Positions 25,546 through 33,976 of a DNA stretch of 64,000 nucleotides are shown piece after piece. Under the pieces are notes generated by a model. The model was not told the origin of the DNA and searched no databases. It was given only the letters and a program-made list of their open reading frames with translations. The stretch is from Bradyrhizobium sp. DOA9. Lineage in GTDB: Bacteria > Pseudomonadota > Alphaproteobacteria > Rhizobiales > Xanthobacteraceae. Positions within the stretch are counted from its first letter, which is position 1, and each line of letters starts with the position of its first letter. Location: positions 2,221,725-2,285,724 of the forward strand of contig NZ_DF820425.1 of assembly GCF_000617845.2 (NCBI RefSeq). Direction: 5' to 3'. Made by a program: the position numbers and the translations under genes.

Positions 25546-27048
25546 TCACCCCGCCGGCTGATCGCCGGGCTGAATTTTGGCCTGTGCGTCCAGCCGACGT
25601 TGCAGCCGCCAGCTCCGGAAGCCCCAGGCCCGCCAGGCGAGGTCCTGCCGTTGACTTTCTACAAGCCGATCTCGACGTCCTGCAAGACAGTAATCGCCGC
25701 CGCGAAGCGCGATGACCTTGTCGATCGCAGGCAGCGCCTGCGGCCCGAGCGTGAGGAGGTAGTTGGCATCGACCTTCACGCCGTTCCCGCCCGTTTCGCT
25801 GCTGTGCGTCAGATTGTAGTCGGCAATGAATGCATCGAAGTTCACCAGCGAGACACCATAGAGCACGATCGTCAATGCGGTCAGGTTGGCGCAGACGAGC
25901 CAGCGGTTGGAGCGGTTGAGGGCGATGCGGGCGACGATCAGGATCAGCCCGAGAGCCACCAGGCCCATCCAGATGAAGGCCGCGGTCCGCCAATAGGTCA
26001 GCATGTAGATGCCGACGTAAAGATCGAGTCGCAGGATGGAGGAGGCGACCAGCAGCACGTTCTGCCCGACCCAGAGATAGACCAGCGGACGGATCACCTT
26101 CGATTTCTCGGCCGGCCCGCCTGGACGCATGGCCACCAGCACGAAGGCAGCGGCGAGCAGGGCTGTCGCGATCAGCGGATAGGCGCCGCGATGGGCGTAG
26201 GCCGCATAAGTCATGTTGTCGGGCAGCGCCACGTGACCCCAGAGATAGATGCCGTCGAGAATGGACTGCGCCGCGAACAGCAGGTTGAACAGGATCAGTG
26301 AGCGTAGGATGGTGGAGGGGCCGAGAAATTCCGCCGAGATCATGGGGGGGAGCGGCGGCGGCACAGGTCCGTCGGCTTCGGTGCTGGTGACGATCGCCTT
26401 GCGCCGCCAGCGCACATGGATGAACGGCCAGACCAGAGCCAGCATCAAGGTCCAGAACAGAACGCGCCACATATTGACATGTCCGAAGACGACCTTGGGA
26501 TTGAGCAGGGACACCCATTGCTCGATCACCGGATTGGCCGCGGCGAACAGCGCGACGAAGACGGTGCCGAGCGCCGCAGGCATCAGCCAGAGCGCGATGC
26601 CGCGGGTGAACGCCGACACGTTGAGCATCTGGGGCGCGTCGAGGAAGAACCTGAAGGGACCGAGCAGGAGGAAGTTGCGCAGCGCCCGGGCGCGTTCGGT
26701 GAACTCCGTCGTATCCGGATTGGTCGCAAGCAACAGCGCAGTCGCCAGCGACGCGACGAGGATCAGGAACGACAGGGTGTTGAGCTCCTCCACGGCCGGG
26801 ACAATTCCGAGGGTGAGGACCGCGCCGCCGATCGCCGCTCGCCGCAAGTTAAAGGCCGCATGATTGAACAGCGCCGACACGCAGGCGGTCGCGATCGCAA
26901 ACAGTGTCAGCGACAGCCCGATCCTCTGATCATAGAACAGCCAGTCGGCGAGCGCGGCCAGCAGCAGCGCCGTTGCAAGCTTGGCCGACGGCGCAGAAGG
27001 CTTGATCGGTTGGATATCCGTCGTCGACGTCGAAGCCAGGCTCGTCAT
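25546..27048 (-). CDS. DUF4173-type polytopic membrane protein
   Basis: The 500-residue protein has about a dozen hydrophobic segments and the segment LPDNMTYAAYAHRGAYPLIA, followed by further membrane helices, which I associate with the DUF4173 (formerly DUF4153) family. The final 80 residues (after LVNFDAFIADYNL) are soluble and Arg/Gln-rich. It is the first gene of a probable operon with the CreBC-like pair; the 12-base spacing suggests that the membrane protein belongs to the same sensing or stress response. The ATG at 27048 is preceded by GGAGA at about 10 bases. Confidence 0.8.
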   Translation of the reverse strand: MTSLASTSTTDIQPIKPSAPSAKLATALLLAALADWLFYDQRIGLSLTLFAIATACVSALFNHAAFNLRRAAIGGAVLTLGIVPAVEELNTLSFLILVASLATALLLATNPDTTEFTERARALRNFLLLGPFRFFLDAPQMLNVSAFTRGIALWLMPAALGTVFVALFAAANPVIEQWVSLLNPKVVFGHVNMWRVLFWTLMLALVWPFIHVRWRRKAIVTSTEADGPVPPPLPPMISAEFLGPSTILRSLILFNLLFAAQSILDGIYLWGHVALPDNMTYAAYAHRGAYPLIATALLAAAFVLVAMRPGGPAEKSKVIRPLVYLWVGQNVLLVASSILRLDLYVGIYMLTYWRTAAFIWMGLVALGLILIVARIALNRSNRWLVCANLTALTIVLYGVSLVNFDAFIADYNLTHSSETGGNGVKVDANYLLTLGPQALPAIDKVIALRGGDYCLAGRRDRLVESQRQDLAWRAWGFRSWRLQRRLDAQAKIQPGDQPAG

Positions 27049-27236
27049 GTTCAGAGAGTCTCCGTGAATATTGGCGTCACGAACTCTGAACGGCGCTTGC
27101 GCAGAAGCCGCGGCCAACGTCTGCACGGTTTCAGGAGTTTTTTGCAGTTTTCGTGCAGGCGCGCCTTTGCCTCTCGCGCAGCGTGATTCGCTTTGCTAGG
27201 TGCGAAACATTCATCGCCCATCGCATGTGGTGCATC

Positions 27237-28580
27237 ATGCAATTGCTCGACCGCATCGGCCTCGTCCTGCTCTGGCTTGCCGCGCCGCTCGTTGCATTTG
27301 CAGCCGCGAACAAGAACGATCCCTATCTGCTCGTGCTGCGTGGCGCCGGAAACATCGCCCTTCTCGCCGCAAGCATCGCAATCGTCGCTCTTTTGCTGCG
27401 CAGAGGTCGCTGGCGCACCTTGGCCGGCAAGGTGCTCGTCGTGCTCTGGTGCCTGCCGCCTGTCCTGATGTCCGCCGCGCATCTGAAGTTCGAGCTGCGC
27501 AAGCACGACGTTCTCGGCGCCAGCGCGATCGAGGCGCGGCAGCTCGGGCCTCACTTCATGGTCGGCTATTCCTCCCTTCCCGAGGTCGCGCGTCTCGCCG
27601 AGCGGAGCCTGATCGGCGGCGTCTATGTCACCCGCCACAATATCCGCGGCCGCACCATCGAGACGCTGCGGGCCGAGATCGCGGCGCTGCAGGATATCAG
27701 GCGCGCAGCCGGCCTGCCGCCGCTGATCGTCGCCGCCGATCAGGAAGGCGGCATCGTCGGGCATCTCGCGCCGCCGCTGACGAAGGTGCCGGCGCTGGCG
27801 ACGCTCACGGGGCTCGCCCCCGAGGAGCAGCAGGCCAAGGCCGAGGAGTTCGGCCGCATTCACGGCCGCGAGCTGGCCGAAGTCGGCGTCAACCTCAATC
27901 TCGCGCCGGTGCTCGACCTCAAGCCGCCGGTGCGGCGCAATCGTCTCGATTTCCACACGCTGATCGGCCAACGCGCGATAGCGACCGATCCCGCCGTCGT
28001 CAGCACCATCGCGAGTGCCTATGTGCGCGGGCTGGAAGAGACGGGCGTCGGCGCCACGCTCAAGCATTTTCCGGGCATCGGCCGCGTACGCACCGACACC
28101 CATCATTTCAGCGCCAATCTGGACACGCCGGTGAAGGAGCTGGAGGCAACCGACTGGCTGCCGTTCCGCGAGGTGCTGTCGCATTCGCGCAGCGCCCTCA
28201 TGGTCGGCCATGTCACGCTCACGGCGGTCGACCCCGATCGCGCCGCGTCGCATTCTAAGCGCGTCGTCCAAGGGATCATCCGCGACAAGTGGAACTACCA
28301 GGGCGTGGTGATGACCGACGACCTCGTCATGGGCGCGATCTACCAGAACGACGTCTGCAAGGCCGTGGTCGAGGCGATCAATGCCGGCGTCGACCTGCTG
28401 CTGGTCGCCTATGACGGCGTGCAGTTCTACCGTGTCTTTGCCTGCGCCTTGGAAGGATCGCGACAGGGCAGGCTCGATGCCGCGATGCTGCAAGCGAGTG
28501 CTGCGCGCCTGGAGCGCGGCTTTTTGATCGCACAGGCCCGCGCCGCCTCACGCACCCTCAGCGTCGCTCGGCAGAACTAG
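27237..28580 (+). CDS. Membrane-anchored GH3 family glycosidase (NagZ-like)
   Basis: The first 85 residues of this 447-residue protein contain three membrane segments (about 8-24, 38-55 and 64-82). The rest is a glycoside hydrolase family 3 N-terminal barrel with IVAADQEGGIV, NLNLAPVLDL, the NagZ motif KHFPGIGRVRTDTHH (276-290; Asp287 and His289 correspond to the acid/base dyad) and MTDDLVMGAI containing the nucleophile Asp (361 or 362). NagZ enzymes release N-acetylglucosamine from cell-wall turnover products and are normally soluble cytosolic proteins of about 340 residues, so the membrane anchor is unusual. The start is not certain (ATG 27225 and 27153 are in frame). It is convergent with the next gene. 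Confidence 0.88.
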   Translation: MQLLDRIGLVLLWLAAPLVAFAAANKNDPYLLVLRGAGNIALLAASIAIVALLLRRGRWRTLAGKVLVVLWCLPPVLMSAAHLKFELRKHDVLGASAIEARQLGPHFMVGYSSLPEVARLAERSLIGGVYVTRHNIRGRTIETLRAEIAALQDIRRAAGLPPLIVAADQEGGIVGHLAPPLTKVPALATLTGLAPEEQQAKAEEFGRIHGRELAEVGVNLNLAPVLDLKPPVRRNRLDFHTLIGQRAIATDPAVVSTIASAYVRGLEETGVGATLKHFPGIGRVRTDTHHFSANLDTPVKELEATDWLPFREVLSHSRSALMVGHVTLTAVDPDRAASHSKRVVQGIIRDKWNYQGVVMTDDLVMGAIYQNDVCKAVVEAINAGVDLLLVAYDGVQFYRVFACALEGSRQGRLDAAMLQASAARLERGFLIAQARAASRTLSVARQN

Positions 28581-30199
28581 CCTTTCGCGAACTGGCGATA
28601 ATCCGGCTCGCGGTGAAACCAGAATTCGTAGCCGCTGACGCTCTTCTGCATGGCCACGTCGTGAATCGGCTGGTTGAGCGGAACGATGGGAACGTCGCGC
28701 ATGCAGAGCGCGATGAAATCCTTCACGGTTTTGTCGTACTCGGCGGCATCATTAGTGAAGCGCGCCTTGTCGATCAGGGCGTCCATCTCCTTGTTCTTGT
28801 ACGAGGAGATGTTGAAGATCGAGTTGCTGCCGTGGAAATTCCAGTAGAAGTAATATTCGGGATAATCGAGCCAGCCGCTGAAGCGGTTGAGCGCGAGCGG
28901 CAGCTCCTTCTTGTTCAGCGTCGTGCGCCAGTTGGCGCCGGGAATTTTCTCGATTGAAGCCTTGATGCCGATCTTGGCGAGACTCTCCTGGATCAGGATC
29001 GCGGTCGGCTCGCCGACGGTGGCGGTGCCGGTGTCGAGCGACAGCGTCGTCTCCAGGCCGGACTCGAAGCCTGCTTCCTTCAGCAGAGCCTTGGCCTTGT
29101 CGAGATCTGTGACGTAAGGAAACGGCTGCGGCCAGACCGGCTTCGAGACCTCGGCGGCGCCGCCATGCATGGGAACGGCACGCCCGAAGAAGGCGCTGCT
29201 CTGGATCTGCTCGTAGGGCATGGCCCAGGCGATGGCCTGGCGCAGCTTGACATTGTCGAACGGCGGCTTGGCGGTGTTCAGCGCGACGTACCACAGCGCG
29301 TTCGGGATCGGCACCCCCGAGACCTTGACCTTGCCCTCCTTGATGATCTGCTCGAAATCGCGCGGCGCAAAGCCGCTGGAAATATCCGCATCGCCCCGCT
29401 CCAGCATGGCGCGGCGGGTGCCGGCGGAGGGAACGTCGCGTGCGATCACGCGCTTCACCTTCGGCAGCGGCCCGCTCTTCCAGTCGTCGAAGCGCGTCAG
29501 CACGGTCTCGCTGCCGGGCTTCCAGCTCTCGATCTTGTAGGCGCCGCCGCCGGCCTCGTTGTTCTTCAGCCAGGCCAGCGCCCACGGGTCTTCCGGCGTC
29601 GCGTTCTTCCTGGCGAGCTCGGAATTGATGATGAAGGGCACGACGACGGCGACGTTGAACAGCAGCATCTTGTCCTTGCGCACATAGTCGATGCGGAAAG
29701 TGTGGTCGTCGACCACCACGAACTGCTCCGGCTTCTCCAGCGATCCCGCCGACATCTGGAAGGTCGGAAAGCCGCCGACCTTCACGGCGCGGTCGAACGA
29801 CCATTTGACGTCCTTGGCGGTCACCGGCGAGCCGTCGTGAAACTTGGCGTCCTTGCGAAGCTTGAAGGTGCAGGACATGCCGTCGGGCGCGACCTCCCAG
29901 CTCTCGGCGAGCTCGGGCGCGAGCTTCTCGCGATCATACGACAACGTACCGTCCGGCAGCGTCTTGGCAGCGTAGGTGAGCAGGCGGTCGTAGCAATTCC
30001 AGGACAGGCCGTTCACGGTCTGGTTGGAGCCGACGCCTTGCATGTCCAGCGAGTTCGGCCCGAGCTCCTGCACCACCAACAGCGTCTCGGCTCGGCCCTG
30101 CGCCCAGGCGAGGCGTGGCGCGACGGCCGTCATTCCGGCGACACCGAGGCCGCCGAGCACGACGCTGCGGCGGGTCAAATCGAAGGGTGAAACGCTCAA
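28577..30199 (-). CDS. Peptide/nickel-type ABC substrate-binding protein
   Basis: The 540-residue exported protein has a Tat-type leader (DLTRRSVVLGGLGVAGM) and the family 5 solute-binding fold: SWEVAPDGMSCTFKLRKDAKFHDGSPVTAKDVKWSF-like segment (about residues 100-135), GSVPIPNALWYVALNT-like strand and KLRQAIAWAMPYEQI. Such proteins bind oligopeptides, dipeptides, opines or other small molecules and deliver them to ABC permeases. No permease genes are adjacent, so its transporter must lie elsewhere. Its stop overlaps the stop of the GH3 gene on the other strand by 4 bases. Confidence 0.92.
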   Translation of the reverse strand: MSVSPFDLTRRSVVLGGLGVAGMTAVAPRLAWAQGRAETLLVVQELGPNSLDMQGVGSNQTVNGLSWNCYDRLLTYAAKTLPDGTLSYDREKLAPELAESWEVAPDGMSCTFKLRKDAKFHDGSPVTAKDVKWSFDRAVKVGGFPTFQMSAGSLEKPEQFVVVDDHTFRIDYVRKDKMLLFNVAVVVPFIINSELARKNATPEDPWALAWLKNNEAGGGAYKIESWKPGSETVLTRFDDWKSGPLPKVKRVIARDVPSAGTRRAMLERGDADISSGFAPRDFEQIIKEGKVKVSGVPIPNALWYVALNTAKPPFDNVKLRQAIAWAMPYEQIQSSAFFGRAVPMHGGAAEVSKPVWPQPFPYVTDLDKAKALLKEAGFESGLETTLSLDTGTATVGEPTAILIQESLAKIGIKASIEKIPGANWRTTLNKKELPLALNRFSGWLDYPEYYFYWNFHGSNSIFNISSYKNKEMDALIDKARFTNDAAEYDKTVKDFIALCMRDVPIVPLNQPIHDVAMQKSVSGYEFWFHREPDYRQFAKG

Positions 30200-30268
30200 G
30201 GGTGCCTCCTGTCCGGAACTGTCCGGTATCGAGAGGCAAGGTGTATGCCACAGCCAGGACGTGCCAAG

Positions 30269-30291
30269 CCGCCCCGCGAGGAGCGAGGCGG
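30269..30291 (-). terminator. Imperfect hairpin behind the catalase-like gene
   Basis: CCGCC-C-CGC (30269-30277) pairs with GCG-A-GGCGG (30283-30291) around a 5-base loop, 33 bases behind the stop of the gene at 30324-31601. No T-tract follows on the minus strand, so termination is only a possibility. Confidence 0.3.
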
Positions 30292-30323
30292 CCTCGGTTT
30301 CCGATACGCGCTGCGCGATCGGC

Positions 30324-31601
30324 TTAGGTTTGTTCGGCCTGCTCCAGCGCGGCGGGCATCTTCGCGACCGACATCAGTGATCGCGCGACCTGGTTGAGCA
30401 GGAGATCGGCATTCTCTTCCTCGGCGAGGGATTTGGAGAGCAGGGCGACGACCGCGCTGTGCCGCAGCTGCTGCGCAAGGTTGCGCGCGGTGGTATAGCC
30501 GGCCATCTCGTAATGCTCGACGCGTTGCGCCGCAGAGATCAGCGCGAGGTCGGCGGCGGCATCCTCCTTCTCTTCGCCTTCCTTCATCACCTCCTGGCCT
30601 TCCTCGATCAGGCCCATCATGCCCTTGCAAGGCTTGGCGCGGGCGTTCTCGCCGAGGAGCTCGAAGCATTCGTTGATGCGCTCGACCTGATTCTCGGTCT
30701 CGACCAGATGCTGCTCGAACAGCTCGCGCAACTGGTCGAAGCGCGCGGCCTGCGCCATCTTGGGGAGCGCCTTGGTCAGCTGCTTCTCGGCATGGAGAAT
30801 GTCGCGCAGCTCGTGGAGCAGGAGATCGGTCAGGCCGGCCTCGTCGACGGGCGGCGAGCTCTCGGTGACGATCGGTGTCGCAGCGTTGGGATCGGCGGAT
30901 TGCAGCGCAGGCGATTCCGTGAACACCCAGTCCTCGCCTTCGTTCCAGGGACCGCGGGTGTCGATTTCGCCGTGGTCGCCGCTGCCGGTGGAATCGTTGA
31001 AGTACTGGTTCACGAGGCCGGGCGTCGGAGCGATCCTGCCGATGCTGAAGGCCGGCTTCGACAGGCTCTCGAGCGCGCGCGCGAACGCCTTCATATGCGT
31101 GATCTCGCGCGTCATCAGGAATTGCAGCGCGTCCTTGCTGCCGGCATCGTCGCAGAAATTGATCAGGCGCTCGTAGACGATCTTGGCACGCGCTTCGGCA
31201 GCGATGTTGCTGCGGAGGTCGACGTCGAGCTCCCCGGTGATCTTGAGATAGTCGGCGGTCCAGGGATTGCCTTGCGAGTTGAACAGATTGACGCCGCCGC
31301 CGCCGGCGATCGCGATCAGGGGATCGGCTTCGGCCGCCTGGCGGTCGTTCTTCGAGGGCGCGAGATGCATGCGGGCAAGGCAGCCGACGACCTCGAGGTG
31401 GCTGAGCTCTTCGGTGCCGATGTCCATCAGGAGGTCCTTGCGGTCGGGATCCTCGCAATTCAACCCTTGAATCGAATATTGCATCGCAGCCGCGAGTTCG
31501 CCGTTGGCGCCGCCGAACTGCTCGAGCAGCATATTGCCGAAGCGCGGATCGGGTTCGTCGACGCGCACGGTGAACATCAGCTTCTTGACGTGGTGATACA
31601 T
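30324..31601 (-). CDS. Manganese catalase fused to YciE/DUF892 ferritin-like domain
   Basis: Residues 1 to about 240 of this 425-residue protein are a manganese (non-heme) catalase. Glu35 (NGELAAAMQY), Glu65/His68 (EELSHLEV), Glu136 (IAAEARAKIVYERL) and Glu166/His169 (REITHMKAF) match the dimanganese ligands of KatN-type enzymes. After a linker, residues about 257-410 form a DUF892/YciE ferritin-like bundle (LLLHELRDILHAEKQLTKAL, QHLVETENQVERI, QRVEHYEMAGYTTAR, EEENADLLL). In enterobacteria yciE and katN are separate neighbouring genes, so a single chain is unusual. The expected role is hydrogen peroxide removal under stress. Confidence 0.9.
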   Translation of the reverse strand: MYHHVKKLMFTVRVDEPDPRFGNMLLEQFGGANGELAAAMQYSIQGLNCEDPDRKDLLMDIGTEELSHLEVVGCLARMHLAPSKNDRQAAEADPLIAIAGGGGVNLFNSQGNPWTADYLKITGELDVDLRSNIAAEARAKIVYERLINFCDDAGSKDALQFLMTREITHMKAFARALESLSKPAFSIGRIAPTPGLVNQYFNDSTGSGDHGEIDTRGPWNEGEDWVFTESPALQSADPNAATPIVTESSPPVDEAGLTDLLLHELRDILHAEKQLTKALPKMAQAARFDQLRELFEQHLVETENQVERINECFELLGENARAKPCKGMMGLIEEGQEVMKEGEEKEDAAADLALISAAQRVEHYEMAGYTTARNLAQQLRHSAVVALLSKSLAEEENADLLLNQVARSLMSVAKMPAALEQAEQT

Positions 31602-31719
31602 GGGGGACTCGCGTGCTGGAGAAAAACTACGCGACAACGAGGCCTCCAGCCGTTCGTTCCTAAGTCTCTCCAAGATCGAGGCTGACGTTGCCCGGACGTC
31701 TGCCGGGGCGTGCGATGGC

Positions 31720-33174
31720 TTACGGCGTCACCGCGCCGCGTGCGACGGCGCGCGGAGCCGTCAGTTCCTTCCAGGTCGAATTTGCCACATGCACCGGCGA
31801 GAAGGCGGGACGTTCGACGTATCGGCCATCGCCGGCCCCGGCGCGCAGATCGCCATCCTTCCAGACGATCCGGCCGCGCGACAGCGTCGCGGCCGCACCG
31901 CCGGTGCAGGCAAAACCCTCGAACACGTTGTAATCGATCCGGCTCATCTGCCGTTTGGCACTGATGGTCTTGCTCTGCCTGGGATCCCACACCACGATGT
32001 CGGCATCCGAGCCCACGGCGACCGCGCCCTTGCGCGGATAGATGTTGAGGATGCGGGCGATGTTCGCCGAGGTCACCGCGACGAATTCCTCTTTTGTCAG
32101 CCGCCCCGTGGCGACGCCCGCGGTCCAGAGCAGCGCCAGGCGATCTTCGAGGCCGCCGGTGCCGTTCGGGATCTTCCTGAAATCGTGAAGCCCGAACCGC
32201 TTCTGCTCGGTGGTGAAGGCGCAATGGTCGGTTGCGACCACCTGGAGCGAGCCGGATTGCAGGCCGGCCCAGAGGCTGTCCTGATGCTGTTTGTCGCGGA
32301 ACGGCGGCGACATCACGCGCTGTGCGGAATGGTCCCAGTCCTTGTTCTGATATTCACTCTCATCCAGCAGCAGATGCTGGATCAGCGGCTCGCCATAGAC
32401 GCGCTTGCCGGCGGCGCGTGCCCGCGCGATCGCCTCATGCGCCTCGCGGCAGCTGGTGTGCACGATATAGACCGGCGTGCCCGTCATGTCGGCGATCATG
32501 ATGGCGCGGTTGGTGGCTTCGCCCTCGACCTCGGGCGGCCGTGAATAGGCGTGGCCTTCCGGGCCGGTGACGCCGCGCGCGATCAGCGCGTCCTGCATCA
32601 AGGCGACGACGTCGCCGTTCTCGGCATGGACGACAGGCATGGCTCCGAGATGGGCGCAGCGCGCGAACGAATTGTAGAGCTCGTCGTCGTTCACCATCAG
32701 CGCGCCCTTGTAGGCCATGAAATGCTTGAAGGTGTTGATGCCGTAGGTCTTGACCACGGTTTCCATCTCGTCGTGGATCTGCTTCGACCACGACGTCACC
32801 GCCATGTGGAAGCCGTAGTCGCTGGCCGCCTTCTCGGATTTGTGCCGCCACTCCTGATACGCCGCGAGCATGGATTGGCCGGGATCGGGCAGGCAGAAAT
32901 CCACCACCATGGTGGTGCCGCCGCTCAGCGCCGCCTTGGTTCCGGATTCGAAATCGTCGGCGGTGACGGTGCCCATGAACGGCATTTCGAGATGGGTGTG
33001 CGGATCGATCCCGCCCGGGATGACGTAGGCGCCGCCTGCATCGATGATCTCGCTCCCTGCCGGCGCATCCAGCGCTGCGCCGATCGCAACGACGGTCTCG
33101 CCGTCGATCAGCACGTCCGCGCGGCGCGAATGATCGTGATTGACGACGGTGCCGCCGCGGATGAGGAGGGGCAT
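31720..33174 (-). CDS. hydA: Dihydropyrimidinase (D-hydantoinase)
   Basis: This 484-residue cyclic amidohydrolase opens the dihydropyrimidine (or hydantoin) ring in reductive pyrimidine degradation. It has PGGIDPHTHLEMPF (metal ligands His59, His61), the carboxylated lysine in FKHFMAYKG (Lys150), VVHAENGD, IVHTSCREAH, a VATDHCAF aspartate and the C-terminal RGRIVWKDG strand. The length matches the family. It has an ATG at 33174. No other pyrimidine-degradation gene is adjacent; the neighbouring TetR regulator faces the same direction but is separated by 69 bases and more likely serves the divergent pspA-like gene. Confidence 0.95.
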   Translation of the reverse strand: MPLLIRGGTVVNHDHSRRADVLIDGETVVAIGAALDAPAGSEIIDAGGAYVIPGGIDPHTHLEMPFMGTVTADDFESGTKAALSGGTTMVVDFCLPDPGQSMLAAYQEWRHKSEKAASDYGFHMAVTSWSKQIHDEMETVVKTYGINTFKHFMAYKGALMVNDDELYNSFARCAHLGAMPVVHAENGDVVALMQDALIARGVTGPEGHAYSRPPEVEGEATNRAIMIADMTGTPVYIVHTSCREAHEAIARARAAGKRVYGEPLIQHLLLDESEYQNKDWDHSAQRVMSPPFRDKQHQDSLWAGLQSGSLQVVATDHCAFTTEQKRFGLHDFRKIPNGTGGLEDRLALLWTAGVATGRLTKEEFVAVTSANIARILNIYPRKGAVAVGSDADIVVWDPRQSKTISAKRQMSRIDYNVFEGFACTGGAAATLSRGRIVWKDGDLRAGAGDGRYVERPAFSPVHVANSTWKELTAPRAVARGAVTP

Positions 33175-33243
33175 GAGCAGCTCCGAGAGGTGAGGGACGA
33201 CTCGAAGGCTAAGCGCGTGACTGGCGATGCGACAGGTGAAATT

Positions 33244-33873
33244 TTAGTCAGCCGCCGCCGATGCTTTCGCGTCGCGCGCGGCCAGCCCGTCGATCATCGC
33301 GCGCACGAGGCCGGCGATCTCCTTGCGCAGCGCCGGCAGCGGCACGGCCACCAGCTTCTGCTCCAGCCCGAGCGCCACCATGCCGTGCACGGCCGAGAAC
33401 AGGCTGCGCGCGGTGATGCCGAGTTGCTCCGGGCTGCGCCCGGGAAGCAGCGCGGCCAGCGGCTGGTAGATGTGACGAAACAGCTGCATCTGGTCGTGCA
33501 CCGACCAATCCGGCACCAGCTTGTCGGCCGCCATGCGGTGCTCGAACAGCGCGCGCCAGAGCTGGAGGTTTGCAGCGGCGAAATCGCAATAGGCGAGGGC
33601 GATGCGGACCAGGGCTTCCCGTGGCGATGGCTCGCCCGCACGGGTCGCGAGAGTCAGCGCCTCGTCGAGCCGGAACAGAGTGCGCGAGCCGACCCGCAGG
33701 ATCAGCTCATCGAGGTCAGCGACGAGATTATAGACCGCGCCATTGGCGCAGCCGATCTCCCGGGCCAAATCGCGGGTCTTCAGGCCCGCCAACCCCCGCT
33801 CGGCGATCATCTGCTCGGCCGCCTGGATCAGGGCGATCCGCAATTTCTCTCGCCGTTCCAAAGCTTTAGTCAT
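33244..33873 (-). CDS. TetR-family transcriptional regulator
   Basis: The 209-residue protein has the TetR helix-turn-helix (about residues 10-57: ALIQAAEQMIAERGLAGLKT, RDLAREIGCANGAVYNLVAD) and a helical C-terminal ligand domain with ARSLFSAVHGMVALGLEQK, similar to the TetR_C WHG type. The ATG at 33873 starts the conserved unit. It is divergent from the PspA-like gene across 103 bases that hold three palindromic operator candidates, so it probably represses itself and that gene. Confidence 0.92.
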   Translation of the reverse strand: MTKALERREKLRIALIQAAEQMIAERGLAGLKTRDLAREIGCANGAVYNLVADLDELILRVGSRTLFRLDEALTLATRAGEPSPREALVRIALAYCDFAAANLQLWRALFEHRMAADKLVPDWSVHDQMQLFRHIYQPLAALLPGRSPEQLGITARSLFSAVHGMVALGLEQKLVAVPLPALRKEIAGLVRAMIDGLAARDAKASAAAD

Positions 33874-33885
33874 TCTTAACCAAAT

Positions 33886-33904
33886 TTTTGAGCGTCGCTC
33901 AAAA
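33886..33904. promoter_or_regulatory. TetR operator candidate 1
   Basis: A perfect 19-base palindrome, TTTTGAGCGTCGCTCAAAA, centred at 33895, 13 bases from the start of the TetR gene. It shares the pattern TTGARC-N3-GYTCAA with sites 2 and 3. Confidence 0.7.
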
Positions 33905-33909
33905 TAATA

Positions 33910-33924
33910 TTGAACGATGTTCAA
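33910..33924. promoter_or_regulatory. TetR operator candidate 2
   Basis: TTGAACGATGTTCAA is a 6-3-6 palindrome centred at 33917, 22 bases (about two helical turns) from site 1. Confidence 0.65.
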
Positions 33925-33946
33925 GATTCCTGCTACAAACCATTTG

Positions 33947-33959
33947 TGAGCAACGCTCA
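33947..33959. promoter_or_regulatory. TetR operator candidate 3
   Basis: TGAGCAACGCTCA is a 5-3-5 palindrome centred at 33953, directly upstream of the Shine-Dalgarno (GGGAG) of the PspA-like gene. Confidence 0.6.
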
Positions 33960-33976
33960 TAAACAGGGAGCAACCA

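Noticed and set aside
23246..26518. 1090-codon frame continuous with the histidine kinase
   Set aside because: The part upstream of 24832 runs out of frame through the response regulator and DUF4173 genes. The kinase has its own ATG overlapping the regulator stop.
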